From: Muribaculaceae bacterium | GTDB taxonomy: Bacteria; Bacteroidota; Bacteroidia; Bacteroidales; Muribaculaceae | Length of the DNA: 64,000 nucleotides | Assembly (NCBI GenBank): GCA_009775125.1 | Contig: VSPD01000002.1 | Coordinates: 1-64,000 of the forward strand | Direction of reading: 5' to 3' | Shown here: positions 32,869 to 41,464 of the stretch, in pieces | Position numbering within the stretch: position 1 is the first letter of the stretch | How the letters are laid out: every line of letters begins with the position of its first letter | Program-made: the position numbers and the translations under genes | The notes under the pieces: model-generated | Databases searched by the model: none | The model's input: only the letters and a program-made list of their open reading frames with translations | Told to the model about the DNA's origin: nothing

Positions 32869-35076
32869 ATGATACAGACTGTGGTCAAGCGCGACGGACG
32901 TGTCGTCGGATATAACGAAGAAAAAATCAAGGCGGCCATCCGCAAGGCCATGCTCCAGACCGAACTTGGAGAAGACGAGGCTCTTATTCAAAAAATAGTG
33001 GACAGAATCGGCGTGACCGGACGTGAACGCATGACCGTGGAGGAAATCCAAGACCGTGTAGAAATCGAACTGATGAAAAGCCCCCGCAAGGAGGTGGCAA
33101 AACGCTATATCGCGTATCGCGACCAGCGCAATATCGCCCGCCGGGCCAAGACACGCGACATATTCCTCGAAATCATAGAGGCAAAGAGCAACGACATTAC
33201 ACGCGAGAACGCGAACATGAACGCCGATTCGCCTGCCGGCATGATGATGAAGTTTGCTTCGGAAACCACAAAACCGTTTGTCGACGACTACCTTCTTTCG
33301 CCCGAGGCCCGCGAGGCCGTAAACGCCGGATACATCCATATTCACGATAAGGACTATTACCCGACAAAAAGCCTTACCTGCGTGCAGCATCCGCTCGACA
33401 AGATTCTCAAAAACGGGTTTATTGCCGGCCATGGAGAGTCCCGTCCCGCAAAGCGCATTGAGACAGCCTCGATAATAGGGTGTATCTCTATGGAGACAGC
33501 GCAAAATGAAATGCACGGCGGCCAGGCCATTCCGGCGTTCGACTTCTATCTCGCGCCCTTTGTTCGTTCTTCTTTTATCGAAGAAGTAAAAAATCTGGAA
33601 AATCTGACCGGACAGGACCTCAGCCACCTTTACAACGTGGAAATGCCGGACTATACAAAAAACAGCCTTGAAGGCCTTGAAGGCGACGCTCGGTATCTGC
33701 AACATGCCATAAACCGCACCGTAAGCCGTGTGCATCAGGCCATGGAAGCATTTATCCACAACATGAACACCATCCACAGCCGTGGAGGAAACCAAGTTGT
33801 GTTCTCCTCGATTAATTACGGCACAGATACTTCGGCCGAAGGGCGTTGCATAATCCGCGAATTGCTCAACACCACCTACGAAGGGGTAGGCAACGGCGCA
33901 ACCGCAATTTTCCCGATACAGATATGGAAGAAAAAACGCGGTGTAAGCTATCTTCCCGGCGACCGCAATTACGATTTATATCAACTCGCATGCAAGGTTA
34001 CAGCCCGACGCTTTTTCCCCAACTTCGTGAATCTGGACGCCTCGTTCAATCAACATGAGCTTTGGCGTGAAGACGACCCCGAGCGTTACCGTTACGAGAT
34101 AGCCACGATGGGCTGCCGTACGCGCGTGTTCGAGAATCGATTTGGCGAGAAAACCTCCATCGGACGTGGCAATTTAAGTTTCACGACAATCAACATCGTG
34201 CGTCTTGCCATAGAATGTATGCCGATCAAGGATCCGGTCGAGCGTATCGACGCTTTCTTCCGCAAGCTCGACAGTATGCTCGAAGTTACCGCCCGCCAAC
34301 TTTGCGACCGTTTTGATTTCCAGAAAACCGCGCTTGTCAAGCAATTCCCGCTTTTGATGTCACGGCTTTGGAACGGCGCCGAAAGCCTTGCCCCCACCGA
34401 CACCATCGAGCCTGTGATAAACCAAGGCACACTCGGCATTGGATTTATCGGACTTGCCGAATGTCTGGTAGCCCTTATCGGCAAACATCATGGAGAATCG
34501 GAAGAAGCGCAGCAACTTGGTCTTCGCATCATAGGCTATATGCGTTCAAAGGTTAACGAATTCTCAGAACGCTATCAGCATAACTTCTCGGTGCTTGCAA
34601 CTCCGGCCGAAGGCCTTTCCGGCAAATTCACCGCCAAAGATCGCAAATCATTCGGCGTGCTCCCCGGCATTACCGACAAGATTTATTATACCAACTCCAA
34701 CCACGTGCCGGTGTACTATCACTGCTCTCCTCGACACAAAGCCAAAATCGAGGCTCCGTATCACGAACTCACAAGAGGCGGTCATATCTTCTATGTCGAA
34801 ATCGACGGAGATGCCACTCACAATCCCGAAGCGATTGCCAATATTGTTGACTTGATGGATAAATACGATATTGGATACTGTTCGGTAAACCACAATCGCA
34901 ACCGCTGTATGGTATGCGGATATGAAGACGCTTCGGCCGATCTCAAAGAATGCCCGCATTGCCACAGCACCGCCATCGACCGTTTGCAACGCATCACCGG
35001 ATATCTTGTCGGCACCACCGACCGTTGGAACAATGCAAAACTCGCAGAACTTAACGACCGTGTTGTTCACAAATAA
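32869..35076 (+). CDS. nrdD: Anaerobic ribonucleoside-triphosphate reductase
   Basis: This glycyl-radical enzyme makes deoxynucleotides without oxygen, fitting a strict anaerobe. An ATP-cone allosteric domain occupies about residues 1-90 (VVKRDGRVVGYNEEKI). The central barrel follows, with GGNQVVFSSINYGTD. The C-terminus has a zinc module (CMVCGYEDASADLKECPHC) and a glycyl-radical segment RITGYLVGTTDRW. The 735-residue length is usual. nrdG overlaps the end of the gene by about 44 bp, indicating translational coupling between the reductase and its activase. Confidence 0.96.
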   Translation: MIQTVVKRDGRVVGYNEEKIKAAIRKAMLQTELGEDEALIQKIVDRIGVTGRERMTVEEIQDRVEIELMKSPRKEVAKRYIAYRDQRNIARRAKTRDIFLEIIEAKSNDITRENANMNADSPAGMMMKFASETTKPFVDDYLLSPEAREAVNAGYIHIHDKDYYPTKSLTCVQHPLDKILKNGFIAGHGESRPAKRIETASIIGCISMETAQNEMHGGQAIPAFDFYLAPFVRSSFIEEVKNLENLTGQDLSHLYNVEMPDYTKNSLEGLEGDARYLQHAINRTVSRVHQAMEAFIHNMNTIHSRGGNQVVFSSINYGTDTSAEGRCIIRELLNTTYEGVGNGATAIFPIQIWKKKRGVSYLPGDRNYDLYQLACKVTARRFFPNFVNLDASFNQHELWREDDPERYRYEIATMGCRTRVFENRFGEKTSIGRGNLSFTTINIVRLAIECMPIKDPVERIDAFFRKLDSMLEVTARQLCDRFDFQKTALVKQFPLLMSRLWNGAESLAPTDTIEPVINQGTLGIGFIGLAECLVALIGKHHGESEEAQQLGLRIIGYMRSKVNEFSERYQHNFSVLATPAEGLSGKFTAKDRKSFGVLPGITDKIYYTNSNHVPVYYHCSPRHKAKIEAPYHELTRGGHIFYVEIDGDATHNPEAIANIVDLMDKYDIGYCSVNHNRNRCMVCGYEDASADLKECPHCHSTAIDRLQRITGYLVGTTDRWNNAKLAELNDRVVHK

Positions 35077-35539
35077 CGATTTGACACCTACGACGTTGCG
35101 TGTCCTCGATATTATCGACGGCACCATCGTCGACGGTCCGGGACTGCGCACTTCAATTTACCTCGCAGGATGCGCCCACCAATGCCCGGGATGCCACAAT
35201 CCGTCATCGTGGGACTTTGACGGAGGCACGGAAACATCAATCGATGCGCTTGTGGACCATGTGCGCGAAAATGATTTCGACGTCACGCTTTCAGGAGGCG
35301 ACCCGTTATATCAATTGCCGGGGGTTATCGCACTGTGCAAACGCGTAAGGCATGAACTGAAAAAAAACGTATGGCTATACACGGGCTTTACTATCGAGCA
35401 AATTTCAGAATCGCCCATTCTGCAATCAATCCTCGATGAGGTTGACACAATAGTCGAAGGTCCGTTTGTAGAATCCCTGCGTGACCCGTCGCTCCATTTT
35501 CGCGGCTCATCGAACCAACGCATCATCTATTTATCATAA
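35033..35539 (+). CDS. nrdG: Anaerobic ribonucleotide reductase activating protein
   Basis: This radical SAM activase generates the glycyl radical on NrdD. The motif CAHQCPGC provides the CxxxCxxC cluster, preceded by GPGLRTSIYLAG and followed by TLSGGDPLYQ. I place the start at the ATG at 35033, which overlaps nrdD by 44 bp. A GTG or TTG near 35060 is possible; the conserved domain itself begins near LRVLDIIDGTIVDGPG. At 168 residues it has the normal length of the family. A family A hairpin repeat 12 bp after the stop probably serves as its terminator. Confidence 0.93.
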   Translation: MQNSQNLTTVLFTNNDLTPTTLRVLDIIDGTIVDGPGLRTSIYLAGCAHQCPGCHNPSSWDFDGGTETSIDALVDHVRENDFDVTLSGGDPLYQLPGVIALCKRVRHELKKNVWLYTGFTIEQISESPILQSILDEVDTIVEGPFVESLRDPSLHFRGSSNQRIIYLS

Positions 35540-35551
35540 AAAACTTCGGAG

Positions 35552-35615
35552 GCAGTAACACAATACTCCGGATTGTGAAATAATAAAATCACAATCCGGA
35601 GTATTGTGTTACTGC
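35552..35615. repeat. Dispersed hairpin repeat, family A (copy 3, perfect hairpin)
   Basis: The arms 35552-35578 and 35589-35615 are exact reverse complements (27 bp) around a 10-nt AT loop. The core TCACAATCCGGAG is shared with the other copies. Where copy 4 has GCAGGAAC and ATCCTCCGG, this copy has GCAGTAAC and ATACTCCGG, changed in both arms. It fills the gap between the convergent genes nrdG and the small membrane protein. Confidence 0.85.
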
Positions 35616-35630
35616 ACACTTGGGCACATT

Positions 35631-35846
35631 TTATCGGTTGCCGTATTTTTCGTCCTCTTTCACCGCCCGGTCGTAATTTTTGAACATTATGCCACAGACG
35701 ATTAGCAACAAGCTGTCGGCTATAAAAAGCCAGTCATTAACGTCCTTTCCCGTTAATTTGAGTATAAGGCAGAATACTAACGCAACGATACATAAGATAA
35801 CCAAAACACGAAATTGGTTTCGTTTTTTCTGATTCTTTGTTCTCAT
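35631..35846 (-). CDS. Small two-helix membrane protein, unknown function
   Basis: A 71-residue protein beginning MRTKNQKKRN, with a basic N-terminus and two hydrophobic helices (about residues 13-32 and 40-57) and a charged tail. I do not recognise a family. A TTG start three codons upstream (35855) would overlap the end of the glycosyltransferase gene. It is the last gene of the minus-strand group bioB-spoU-ddl-glycosyltransferase and is probably translated from that transcript. It is real by its position, coding bias and membrane pattern, but of unknown role. Confidence 0.6.
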   Translation of the reverse strand: MRTKNQKKRNQFRVLVILCIVALVFCLILKLTGKDVNDWLFIADSLLLIVCGIMFKNYDRAVKEDEKYGNR

Positions 35847-35851
35847 TTTTT

Positions 35852-36877
35852 TCAATTTGATTTTACAGCATCAAGAATTTTTTCAATCTCGGGTGTAATC
35901 ACGCGGCACGGGTAGCTTTCCATTCCGCGCACGGCTTTGAGCCCTTTCTGATGATAACGCCACTCCGAAAGATTGGAGGCCCAGCGCAACCATCGGCTTT
36001 TGGCAAGGATGGAGTTGACGCGGCGTTTGAACAACACCGACTTGCTGTCACCCGGGGCATGGCTTACAATGCCGGCTTTCTGAAATGCCTCCTCGAAAGA
36101 TAGCCCGGTTGCGGATACCATCGAATTTGCCACGGAGGTTAAAAATCCGTTATAATCATCGGCATATTCCGGCGCGTTCTTTATCACCGAAGACGGGACA
36201 GTGGTGTCTGTCGCCGAGCCTTTGATGCGCTCACGCGCGCTGAAAAAAACAGGAAGAGTGGCATATTTGCCTGCAAGAAGTGCGGCATGGTTGAAATATT
36301 CCTCGGCAAGGAAAAGATTCCGGAAAAGCAACGTGCCATTTTCGTCGAAACAGTGGCTGTAAATATTGCGGAATGTCGATGTGCGTGTCAAGGCATATAG
36401 CAAAGAAGCATACATACCCTTCTCTGCCGAAAGGCGGTCGAGAGGATTGTCGGAATCGATGCGGCAATCGAAATTGCGGATATACCGTGGTGTGAATTCA
36501 ACACTCCCGTCACGATTCGGCGTAAATGTGAGATAATGCCCCTGCGCGATGCAAAAATCGGGGTTGGCATCAAGGAAGCTGGCCGCGGCAGCCAGTCCTT
36601 CCGGCACGGCGAAATCGTCGTCGGCGCAATACACCACATATGGCGTGGCAATCAAGTCGAGCACATTGCGTACTTTCACGAGCATATGAGTACGGGGATA
36701 ATGACGATAGATAATATTATCATCGTCAATATCCCCCGAGAACTTAATGTCGGATGAATCAGGGATAAGAAGTTTCGCGCCCGTGCCCCGATAGTAATCT
36801 ATAAGTCGGGAAAGACGTTCGGGACGGTTATGAGCCGGAATTAATATGGTTACATTATCAAGCAAGCCTCGACTCAT
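35852..36877 (-). CDS. Family 2-like glycosyltransferase (TIGR00180 type)
   Basis: This is a cytoplasmic GT-A fold glycosyltransferase of 341 residues. It starts with VTILIPAHNRPERLSRLIDYY, and the DxD motif is CADDDFAVPEG (Asp about 86-88), which binds the nucleotide sugar with a metal ion. The C-terminal half is a helical region typical of the TIGR00180 group. The sugar and acceptor are unknown. The gene starts 1 bp after the end of ddl and is part of the same transcript, which suggests envelope polysaccharide work, but this is context only. Confidence 0.82.
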   Translation of the reverse strand: MSRGLLDNVTILIPAHNRPERLSRLIDYYRGTGAKLLIPDSSDIKFSGDIDDDNIIYRHYPRTHMLVKVRNVLDLIATPYVVYCADDDFAVPEGLAAAASFLDANPDFCIAQGHYLTFTPNRDGSVEFTPRYIRNFDCRIDSDNPLDRLSAEKGMYASLLYALTRTSTFRNIYSHCFDENGTLLFRNLFLAEEYFNHAALLAGKYATLPVFFSARERIKGSATDTTVPSSVIKNAPEYADDYNGFLTSVANSMVSATGLSFEEAFQKAGIVSHAPGDSKSVLFKRRVNSILAKSRWLRWASNLSEWRYHQKGLKAVRGMESYPCRVITPEIEKILDAVKSN

Positions 36878-36878
36878 C

Positions 36879-38057
36879 CTATTTTACGCCTTTTGAGCCT
36901 TTGACGCCTCCACCGAGAGCGAAGATGTTTTGAGAATAAGACACCGTCTTCATCGAAGCGTCGCGTTTGCGTTTGAGGGCGAGAGCCACAAGGCGTTCCA
37001 TCAATTTATCGAAGCTGATGCCGGAAGCCTCCCAGAGATAGAATGAGAGTGAGCCGGGAATGGTGTTTATCTCGTTTACATAGATTTTGCGTGTGTCGCG
37101 GTCGATAATCATGTCGACACGGCTTACGCCATGGCACGACAGCACACGGAATGTTTCGGAGGCGAGGCGTTGTATTTCCTTGGTCTCGCTTTCGGGAAGG
37201 TCGGCCGGAATTCGTTTGGCCGACGCCTGCATGCCCTTGGTGCCTTTTGAACCTCCCATATACTTGTCTTCATAAGAGAGAATCTCGCCCGATTTGATTG
37301 GCTCTTCAAGCACCGAAGCCTGATATTCGTCGCAGTCGCCGAGAACAGAGCAGTTGATTTCCTGCAAATGCTCAACCATATGCTCCACGATTATCCTTGC
37401 CGAATATTTCGACGCGTCTTCAATTCGGGAAATCAATTGGTCGCGGTTGTTGGCTGCGCCGATACCCACGCTTGATCCGAGGTTTGCGGGTTTTACAATC
37501 ACGGGGTATCCGAGCTTGCTTTCAATTTCAGCAATCAGAGAGTCGCGGGTGGCAAACCATTGCTTATCGGTGAACCACACGTAATCCACCACCGGAATAT
37601 CCGAAGCCTGGAGAATCTGCTTCATTGTAATCTTATCCATTCCGTTGGCCGAAGCAAGCGTGTTGCATCCGGCATAAGGGATGCCTATTGAATCAAGGAT
37701 ACCTTCGAAAGTGCCGTCTTCGCCGTTGGAACCATGCAGCACGGGGATAACGACATCTATTGTGGCCACAACGTTAGAGCCGAACAGTCCGGCTTTCTTT
37801 TTATACAGATTATTGTCGCCAAATTGAGGAATCATGTACACAGGGGTGCATTGGCGCAACAATGATGGAATATCGCGGTAATTGGCCACGTCGAGGAGAG
37901 CGTCGCCGGTATACCATTGGCCTTCTTTTGTGATATATATGGGTGTAACATCGAAGCGCTCGCGGTTGATGGCGTGCATGGCCTGCGATGCTGATATTAC
38001 AGAAATTTCGTGTTCGGTGGAACGTCCGCCGAAAAATACGGCAATACGGGTTTTCAT
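36879..38057 (-). CDS. ddl: D-alanine--D-alanine ligase
   Basis: This ATP-grasp enzyme joins two D-alanines for the peptidoglycan stem peptide. Motifs include FFGGRSTEHEISV at the N-terminus, HGSNGEDGTFEG, PVIVKPANLGSSVGI for ATP binding, LSYEDKY in the omega loop, which fits D-Ala rather than D-lactate as second substrate, and YVNEINTIPGSLS at the metal site. At 392 residues it is slightly longer than E. coli Ddl because of an insertion (MGGSKGTKG region) and a C-terminal tail. It lies between the SpoU methyltransferase (14 bp) and the glycosyltransferase (1 bp). Confidence 0.95.
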   Translation of the reverse strand: MKTRIAVFFGGRSTEHEISVISASQAMHAINRERFDVTPIYITKEGQWYTGDALLDVANYRDIPSLLRQCTPVYMIPQFGDNNLYKKKAGLFGSNVVATIDVVIPVLHGSNGEDGTFEGILDSIGIPYAGCNTLASANGMDKITMKQILQASDIPVVDYVWFTDKQWFATRDSLIAEIESKLGYPVIVKPANLGSSVGIGAANNRDQLISRIEDASKYSARIIVEHMVEHLQEINCSVLGDCDEYQASVLEEPIKSGEILSYEDKYMGGSKGTKGMQASAKRIPADLPESETKEIQRLASETFRVLSCHGVSRVDMIIDRDTRKIYVNEINTIPGSLSFYLWEASGISFDKLMERLVALALKRKRDASMKTVSYSQNIFALGGGVKGSKGVK

Positions 38058-38071
38058 TATTTTGAGGTTGT

Positions 38072-38824
38072 TTAGAATTTACATGTCTGTCGGCGAAACT
38101 CAGATAGCGTAATTGCCGTGGCTATTGCCACGTTGAGCGATTCTGATGTCGGTTCACCGGGTGGATAAGATGGAATATATAATTCGCATGTGGCAGCCGC
38201 GGATGTCTCTGGGCTTATGCCGGAACCTTCGTTGCCCATTACTATTATGGCAGAGGAGGGGAGGGGGGAGGTGTAGATATTGTCACCGTCAAGGGACGTG
38301 GCATATACCGGAAGACCGGACTTTTTCAAAAATGATGCCAGGTCGTCGAGATAACAGACCCGGACACGTGCTATCGCTCCCATCGTGGCTTGAACCACTT
38401 TGGGACTCCACACATCTACCGTGTCGGCCGACGCATATATAGTGCGAACGCCCATCCAGTCGGCGACTCTTATAATTGTGCCAAGATTGCCCGGATCCTG
38501 CACGCGGTCGAGTGCCAGATAAAGTTGGGTCGGTTCAGGGGCTTGCATCTCCAAATTCGGAATGGAATACACCGCTACGACATCGGGGGCTGTCACCAAT
38601 GTTGAAATATCTTTCATATCAGAGCGGTTCACAATCTCCGCTTTCACCTCGGGGTGGGCGCAGGCCCAATCTTCGAGAGCGTATATTGCCTCGGCCTTAA
38701 AATGAGGCAGAGTGTCGAGCACGCACTTCGCGCCCTGGGCCATAAACAGCCCGGACTGTCGGCGCCCCTTGGGAGTGTCGAGCGATTTCAGAAGTTTCTT
38801 GCGCGCGTTAGTAAGAGTTACCAT
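38072..38824 (-). CDS. TrmH/SpoU family RNA 2'-O-methyltransferase
   Basis: This is a SPOUT-class RNA methyltransferase of 250 residues. An N-terminal L30e-like substrate domain (about 1-95) precedes the knotted SPOUT domain with motifs DPGNLGTIIRVADW, IVMGNEGSGIS and ESLNVAIATAI. These methylate ribose 2'-OH in rRNA or tRNA. The subgroup (RlmB-like or other) cannot be told by eye. Its start overlaps the end of bioB by 7 bp, so the two are translationally coupled, although no functional link is known. Confidence 0.87.
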   Translation of the reverse strand: MVTLTNARKKLLKSLDTPKGRRQSGLFMAQGAKCVLDTLPHFKAEAIYALEDWACAHPEVKAEIVNRSDMKDISTLVTAPDVVAVYSIPNLEMQAPEPTQLYLALDRVQDPGNLGTIIRVADWMGVRTIYASADTVDVWSPKVVQATMGAIARVRVCYLDDLASFLKKSGLPVYATSLDGDNIYTSPLPSSAIIVMGNEGSGISPETSAAATCELYIPSYPPGEPTSESLNVAIATAITLSEFRRQTCKF

Positions 38825-39777
38825 TTAAGATTGGTTTTTTCGATGAGATGACGATCGGAATCAATGGTAGACCCCACTGTTGTGAGCAAATCTCCGACTA
38901 TTGCTCCATTCACAGCGATAGACATGGCCTCAATCTGTTGGTCCGGAGTCAAATGTTTGCGACCTCCGGCAAAACGTATTTGCAATGTCGGATGAGCAAA
39001 ACGAAATATGGCAAGCGTGTCGAGAATCTCGTCTGCCGACAACGGCTTTGCATTTTCCAGGGGCGTGCCTTTGATCGGACACAGAATGTTGACGGGAATA
39101 GACACCGGATCAATTCGTCGAAGGGCCACGGCCAATTCGGCACGTTGCTTCATGTTTTCGCCCATGCCGATTATTCCGCCGGAGCAAATTTCAAATCCTA
39201 TTTTCTTGGCGGCAAGTATGGTTTGAATCTTATCTTCTACCGTATGGGTGGTGCACAGAGTGGAAAAGAATTCGGGAGCCGCTTCGAGGTTGCAGTGGTA
39301 TCGACGCACGCCGGCATCCCATAGCTTTTGTAATTCGTCGGAGGACAGGAGTCCGAGCGACGCGCATGTAAAAATGCCCACTTCATCCTTGATTCGCCGC
39401 AGCATAGAGCAAATCTTATCTAAGGCGACACCTCGCGTTGCCTTGCCTGATGCAACCATCGAAAACCGACGCACACCGGCGTCTTTGTTGATTTTCGCAG
39501 CCCGCATACATTCGTTTTCATCCACAAGGTCGTAAACGTCGCAATGAGTATCGTAATGCGACGACTGCGCGCACCATTTGCAGTTTTCTCCACAACGTCC
39601 CGAACGGGCGTTTATGATAGAACATGAATCGAAAGCGGAAGATGTCAATTTTTGAGTGATTTCTTTCGCTGCCTCTCTCAGTTCCGGATTGCCGGCATAA
39701 TCCGCAAGAGCCAATACCTGCTCATCAGAGATGCTGCCACCGCTGAGTATTATGTTTTTTAAAGATGTAATCATCAT
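38818..39777 (-). CDS. bioB: Biotin synthase
   Basis: This radical SAM enzyme inserts sulfur into dethiobiotin. The SAM cluster motif is CGENCKWC within NARSGRCGENCKWCAQS. The core has the expected SLGLL, YHCNLEAAPEFF and GGIIGMGE segments, and an Arg near FAGGRKHL ligates the second cluster. I chose the start at 39777; two consecutive ATG codons exist (39777, 39774), and an upstream ATG at 39810 overlaps the promoter. It has about 319 residues. The other biotin genes are not in this window. It heads the minus-strand group bioB-spoU-ddl-glycosyltransferase. Confidence 0.94.
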   Translation of the reverse strand: MMITSLKNIILSGGSISDEQVLALADYAGNPELREAAKEITQKLTSSAFDSCSIINARSGRCGENCKWCAQSSHYDTHCDVYDLVDENECMRAAKINKDAGVRRFSMVASGKATRGVALDKICSMLRRIKDEVGIFTCASLGLLSSDELQKLWDAGVRRYHCNLEAAPEFFSTLCTTHTVEDKIQTILAAKKIGFEICSGGIIGMGENMKQRAELAVALRRIDPVSIPVNILCPIKGTPLENAKPLSADEILDTLAIFRFAHPTLQIRFAGGRKHLTPDQQIEAMSIAVNGAIVGDLLTTVGSTIDSDRHLIEKTNLKW

Positions 39778-39798
39778 TTCAGGGTGTAAAATCGATTG

Positions 39799-39806
39799 CA
39801 AAATTA
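39799..39806 (-). promoter_or_regulatory. Candidate -7 element for bioB
   Basis: On the minus strand this reads TAATTTTG, matching TAnnTTTG, about 22 bp before the chosen start. No TTG lies at the ideal distance upstream. Confidence 0.4.
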
Positions 39807-39829
39807 GCAAATATTCTCAGAAAAAAATG

Positions 39830-39837
39830 TAACTTTG
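39830..39837 (+). promoter_or_regulatory. Candidate -7 element for the murF-like gene
   Basis: TAACTTTG lies 17 bp before the ATG at 39855 and is divergent from the bioB element. The upstream TTG is not at the normal spacing. Confidence 0.4.
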
Positions 39838-39854
39838 CCGTAAATTTTATTAAC

Positions 39855-41444
39855 ATGTATTTAATCGCTTCGATATTGACGCTATTGGTCGCCTTGGTTG
39901 CTCTATTCTTGCGCACGAAGGTCGACTTGATGATGATGCAGCAAAATTCCTACCGCATCAACCGCTACCGCGTTTGGCAGAAAGAATCCGGCGACACTTC
40001 TACGATGTCGCGCCTTATGGCATATATATGTGCCGGGATAACATTGGTTAAATGGGTGCCGGCAACGGCCGGATTGGCAGTTTTAGCCATATTCGGGGCA
40101 ATAGAATGTATCCGTCTGCTCAGAAAAAAGTATAAGAAACCGCTTGTGTGGACAGCACGTGTCCGACGCATCTGCGGGGTGGCATTATTGGTTGAAGCCA
40201 TTATCATAGCCATTATTGCCTTGGGCGATTTTGACAGCAGCACGCCTTATTGCCTTTATCGTTGCGCCACAACAGCCGTGCTTATTTATGCCGCGTCTTA
40301 TTGGATCGTAATTGCCGCTGTTTGGTTGCTCAAACCGGTTGAAAATCATATCGTTAAGAAGTATTATGATGAAGCGGCGTCTATTTTGCGCTCGATGCCT
40401 GATTTGAAGATTATCGGTATCACCGGCTCGTATGGCAAGACAAGCACAAAACACTATCTTTACCGGATTTTATCTGAACAATACGACACTTTGATGACTC
40501 CCGGCAATTTCAACACCACGCTTGGTGTTGTACGCACTGTCCGTGAGTATCTAAAACCTTATAATGAGGTATTTATCGTTGAAATGGGAGCCAAAGAGTG
40601 TGGCGACATCAAGGAAATATGTGATTTGGTGCACCCTTCAATCGGAATCGTAACAGCCGTAGGTCCTCAGCACTTGGAATCTTTCGGGTCGATAGAGAAT
40701 GTTCAGGCCACTAAATTTGAACTTGTCGATTCGCTTCCGGCCGATGGTTTCGCCGTGCTAAACAATGATTTCGACATGATAGCAACCAGAAATGTGGCCA
40801 ATGTCGAAGCTGTTCGTTACTCAGCCCAAGAGGGCAGGGCGGCCGACTATCATGCCGTGGATGTGACCTACTCTCAGCATGGCACGGAATTTACAATAGC
40901 ATCGGCAGAAGGCAATATTATCACGCTTAGGACACGACTGGTTGGACGCTGCAATGTGTCGAACCTTATGGCCGCCGTAATAGTAGCCTTACACATGGGC
41001 GTGTCTGCCGACAAAATCAAATATGCCGTCGGACAAATCGAACAAGTGGAGCATCGCCTAAGCATAAAATCCACCCCCGGAGGCCTAACGATAATCGACG
41101 ATGCTTACAACAGCAATCCTGTCGGTTCGGCCATGGCGCTTGAAGTGCTTGCAGGAATGACAGCCGGCCGCCGTATTATAATCACTCCCGGCATGATTGA
41201 GCTTGGCGAAGACCAGTACCGTCTTAACCGCGATTTTGGCGCCAAAATACCGGGGTGTGCCGATATAGCGATAATTGTCGGAAAATACAACCGCGAGGCC
41301 ATAACCGAAGGAATCGGCAAAACAGACAAGCTCGAAGTGCACACTGTCGATTCATTTGCACAAGCCCAGCAGCTTCTTGTATCGACAGCGCGCTGCGGCG
41401 ACACAGTCCTCTACGAAAACGACCTCCCCGACACATTTAAATAA
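39855..41444 (+). CDS. Membrane-anchored MurF-like Mur ligase
   Basis: This is a 529-residue protein in two parts. Residues 1-160 contain four hydrophobic helices (about 1-19, 57-90, 106-124, 137-159). The rest is a Mur ligase: ATP loop GITGSYGKTS (188-197), TPGNFNTTLGVVRTV, VEMGAKECGDI, the carbamylated-Lys/metal region and IDDAYNSNPVGSAMALEVL in the C-terminal domain. These are MurF signatures (addition of D-Ala-D-Ala to UDP-MurNAc tripeptide). The usual soluble N-terminal UDP-binding domain is replaced by the membrane helices, so the substrate could be lipid-linked. It is either the cell's MurF or a paralogue. radA follows after 20 bp. Confidence 0.8.
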   Translation: MYLIASILTLLVALVALFLRTKVDLMMMQQNSYRINRYRVWQKESGDTSTMSRLMAYICAGITLVKWVPATAGLAVLAIFGAIECIRLLRKKYKKPLVWTARVRRICGVALLVEAIIIAIIALGDFDSSTPYCLYRCATTAVLIYAASYWIVIAAVWLLKPVENHIVKKYYDEAASILRSMPDLKIIGITGSYGKTSTKHYLYRILSEQYDTLMTPGNFNTTLGVVRTVREYLKPYNEVFIVEMGAKECGDIKEICDLVHPSIGIVTAVGPQHLESFGSIENVQATKFELVDSLPADGFAVLNNDFDMIATRNVANVEAVRYSAQEGRAADYHAVDVTYSQHGTEFTIASAEGNIITLRTRLVGRCNVSNLMAAVIVALHMGVSADKIKYAVGQIEQVEHRLSIKSTPGGLTIIDDAYNSNPVGSAMALEVLAGMTAGRRIIITPGMIELGEDQYRLNRDFGAKIPGCADIAIIVGKYNREAITEGIGKTDKLEVHTVDSFAQAQQLLVSTARCGDTVLYENDLPDTFK

Positions 41445-41464
41445 AAAGCTCTCATTTACTCTCG

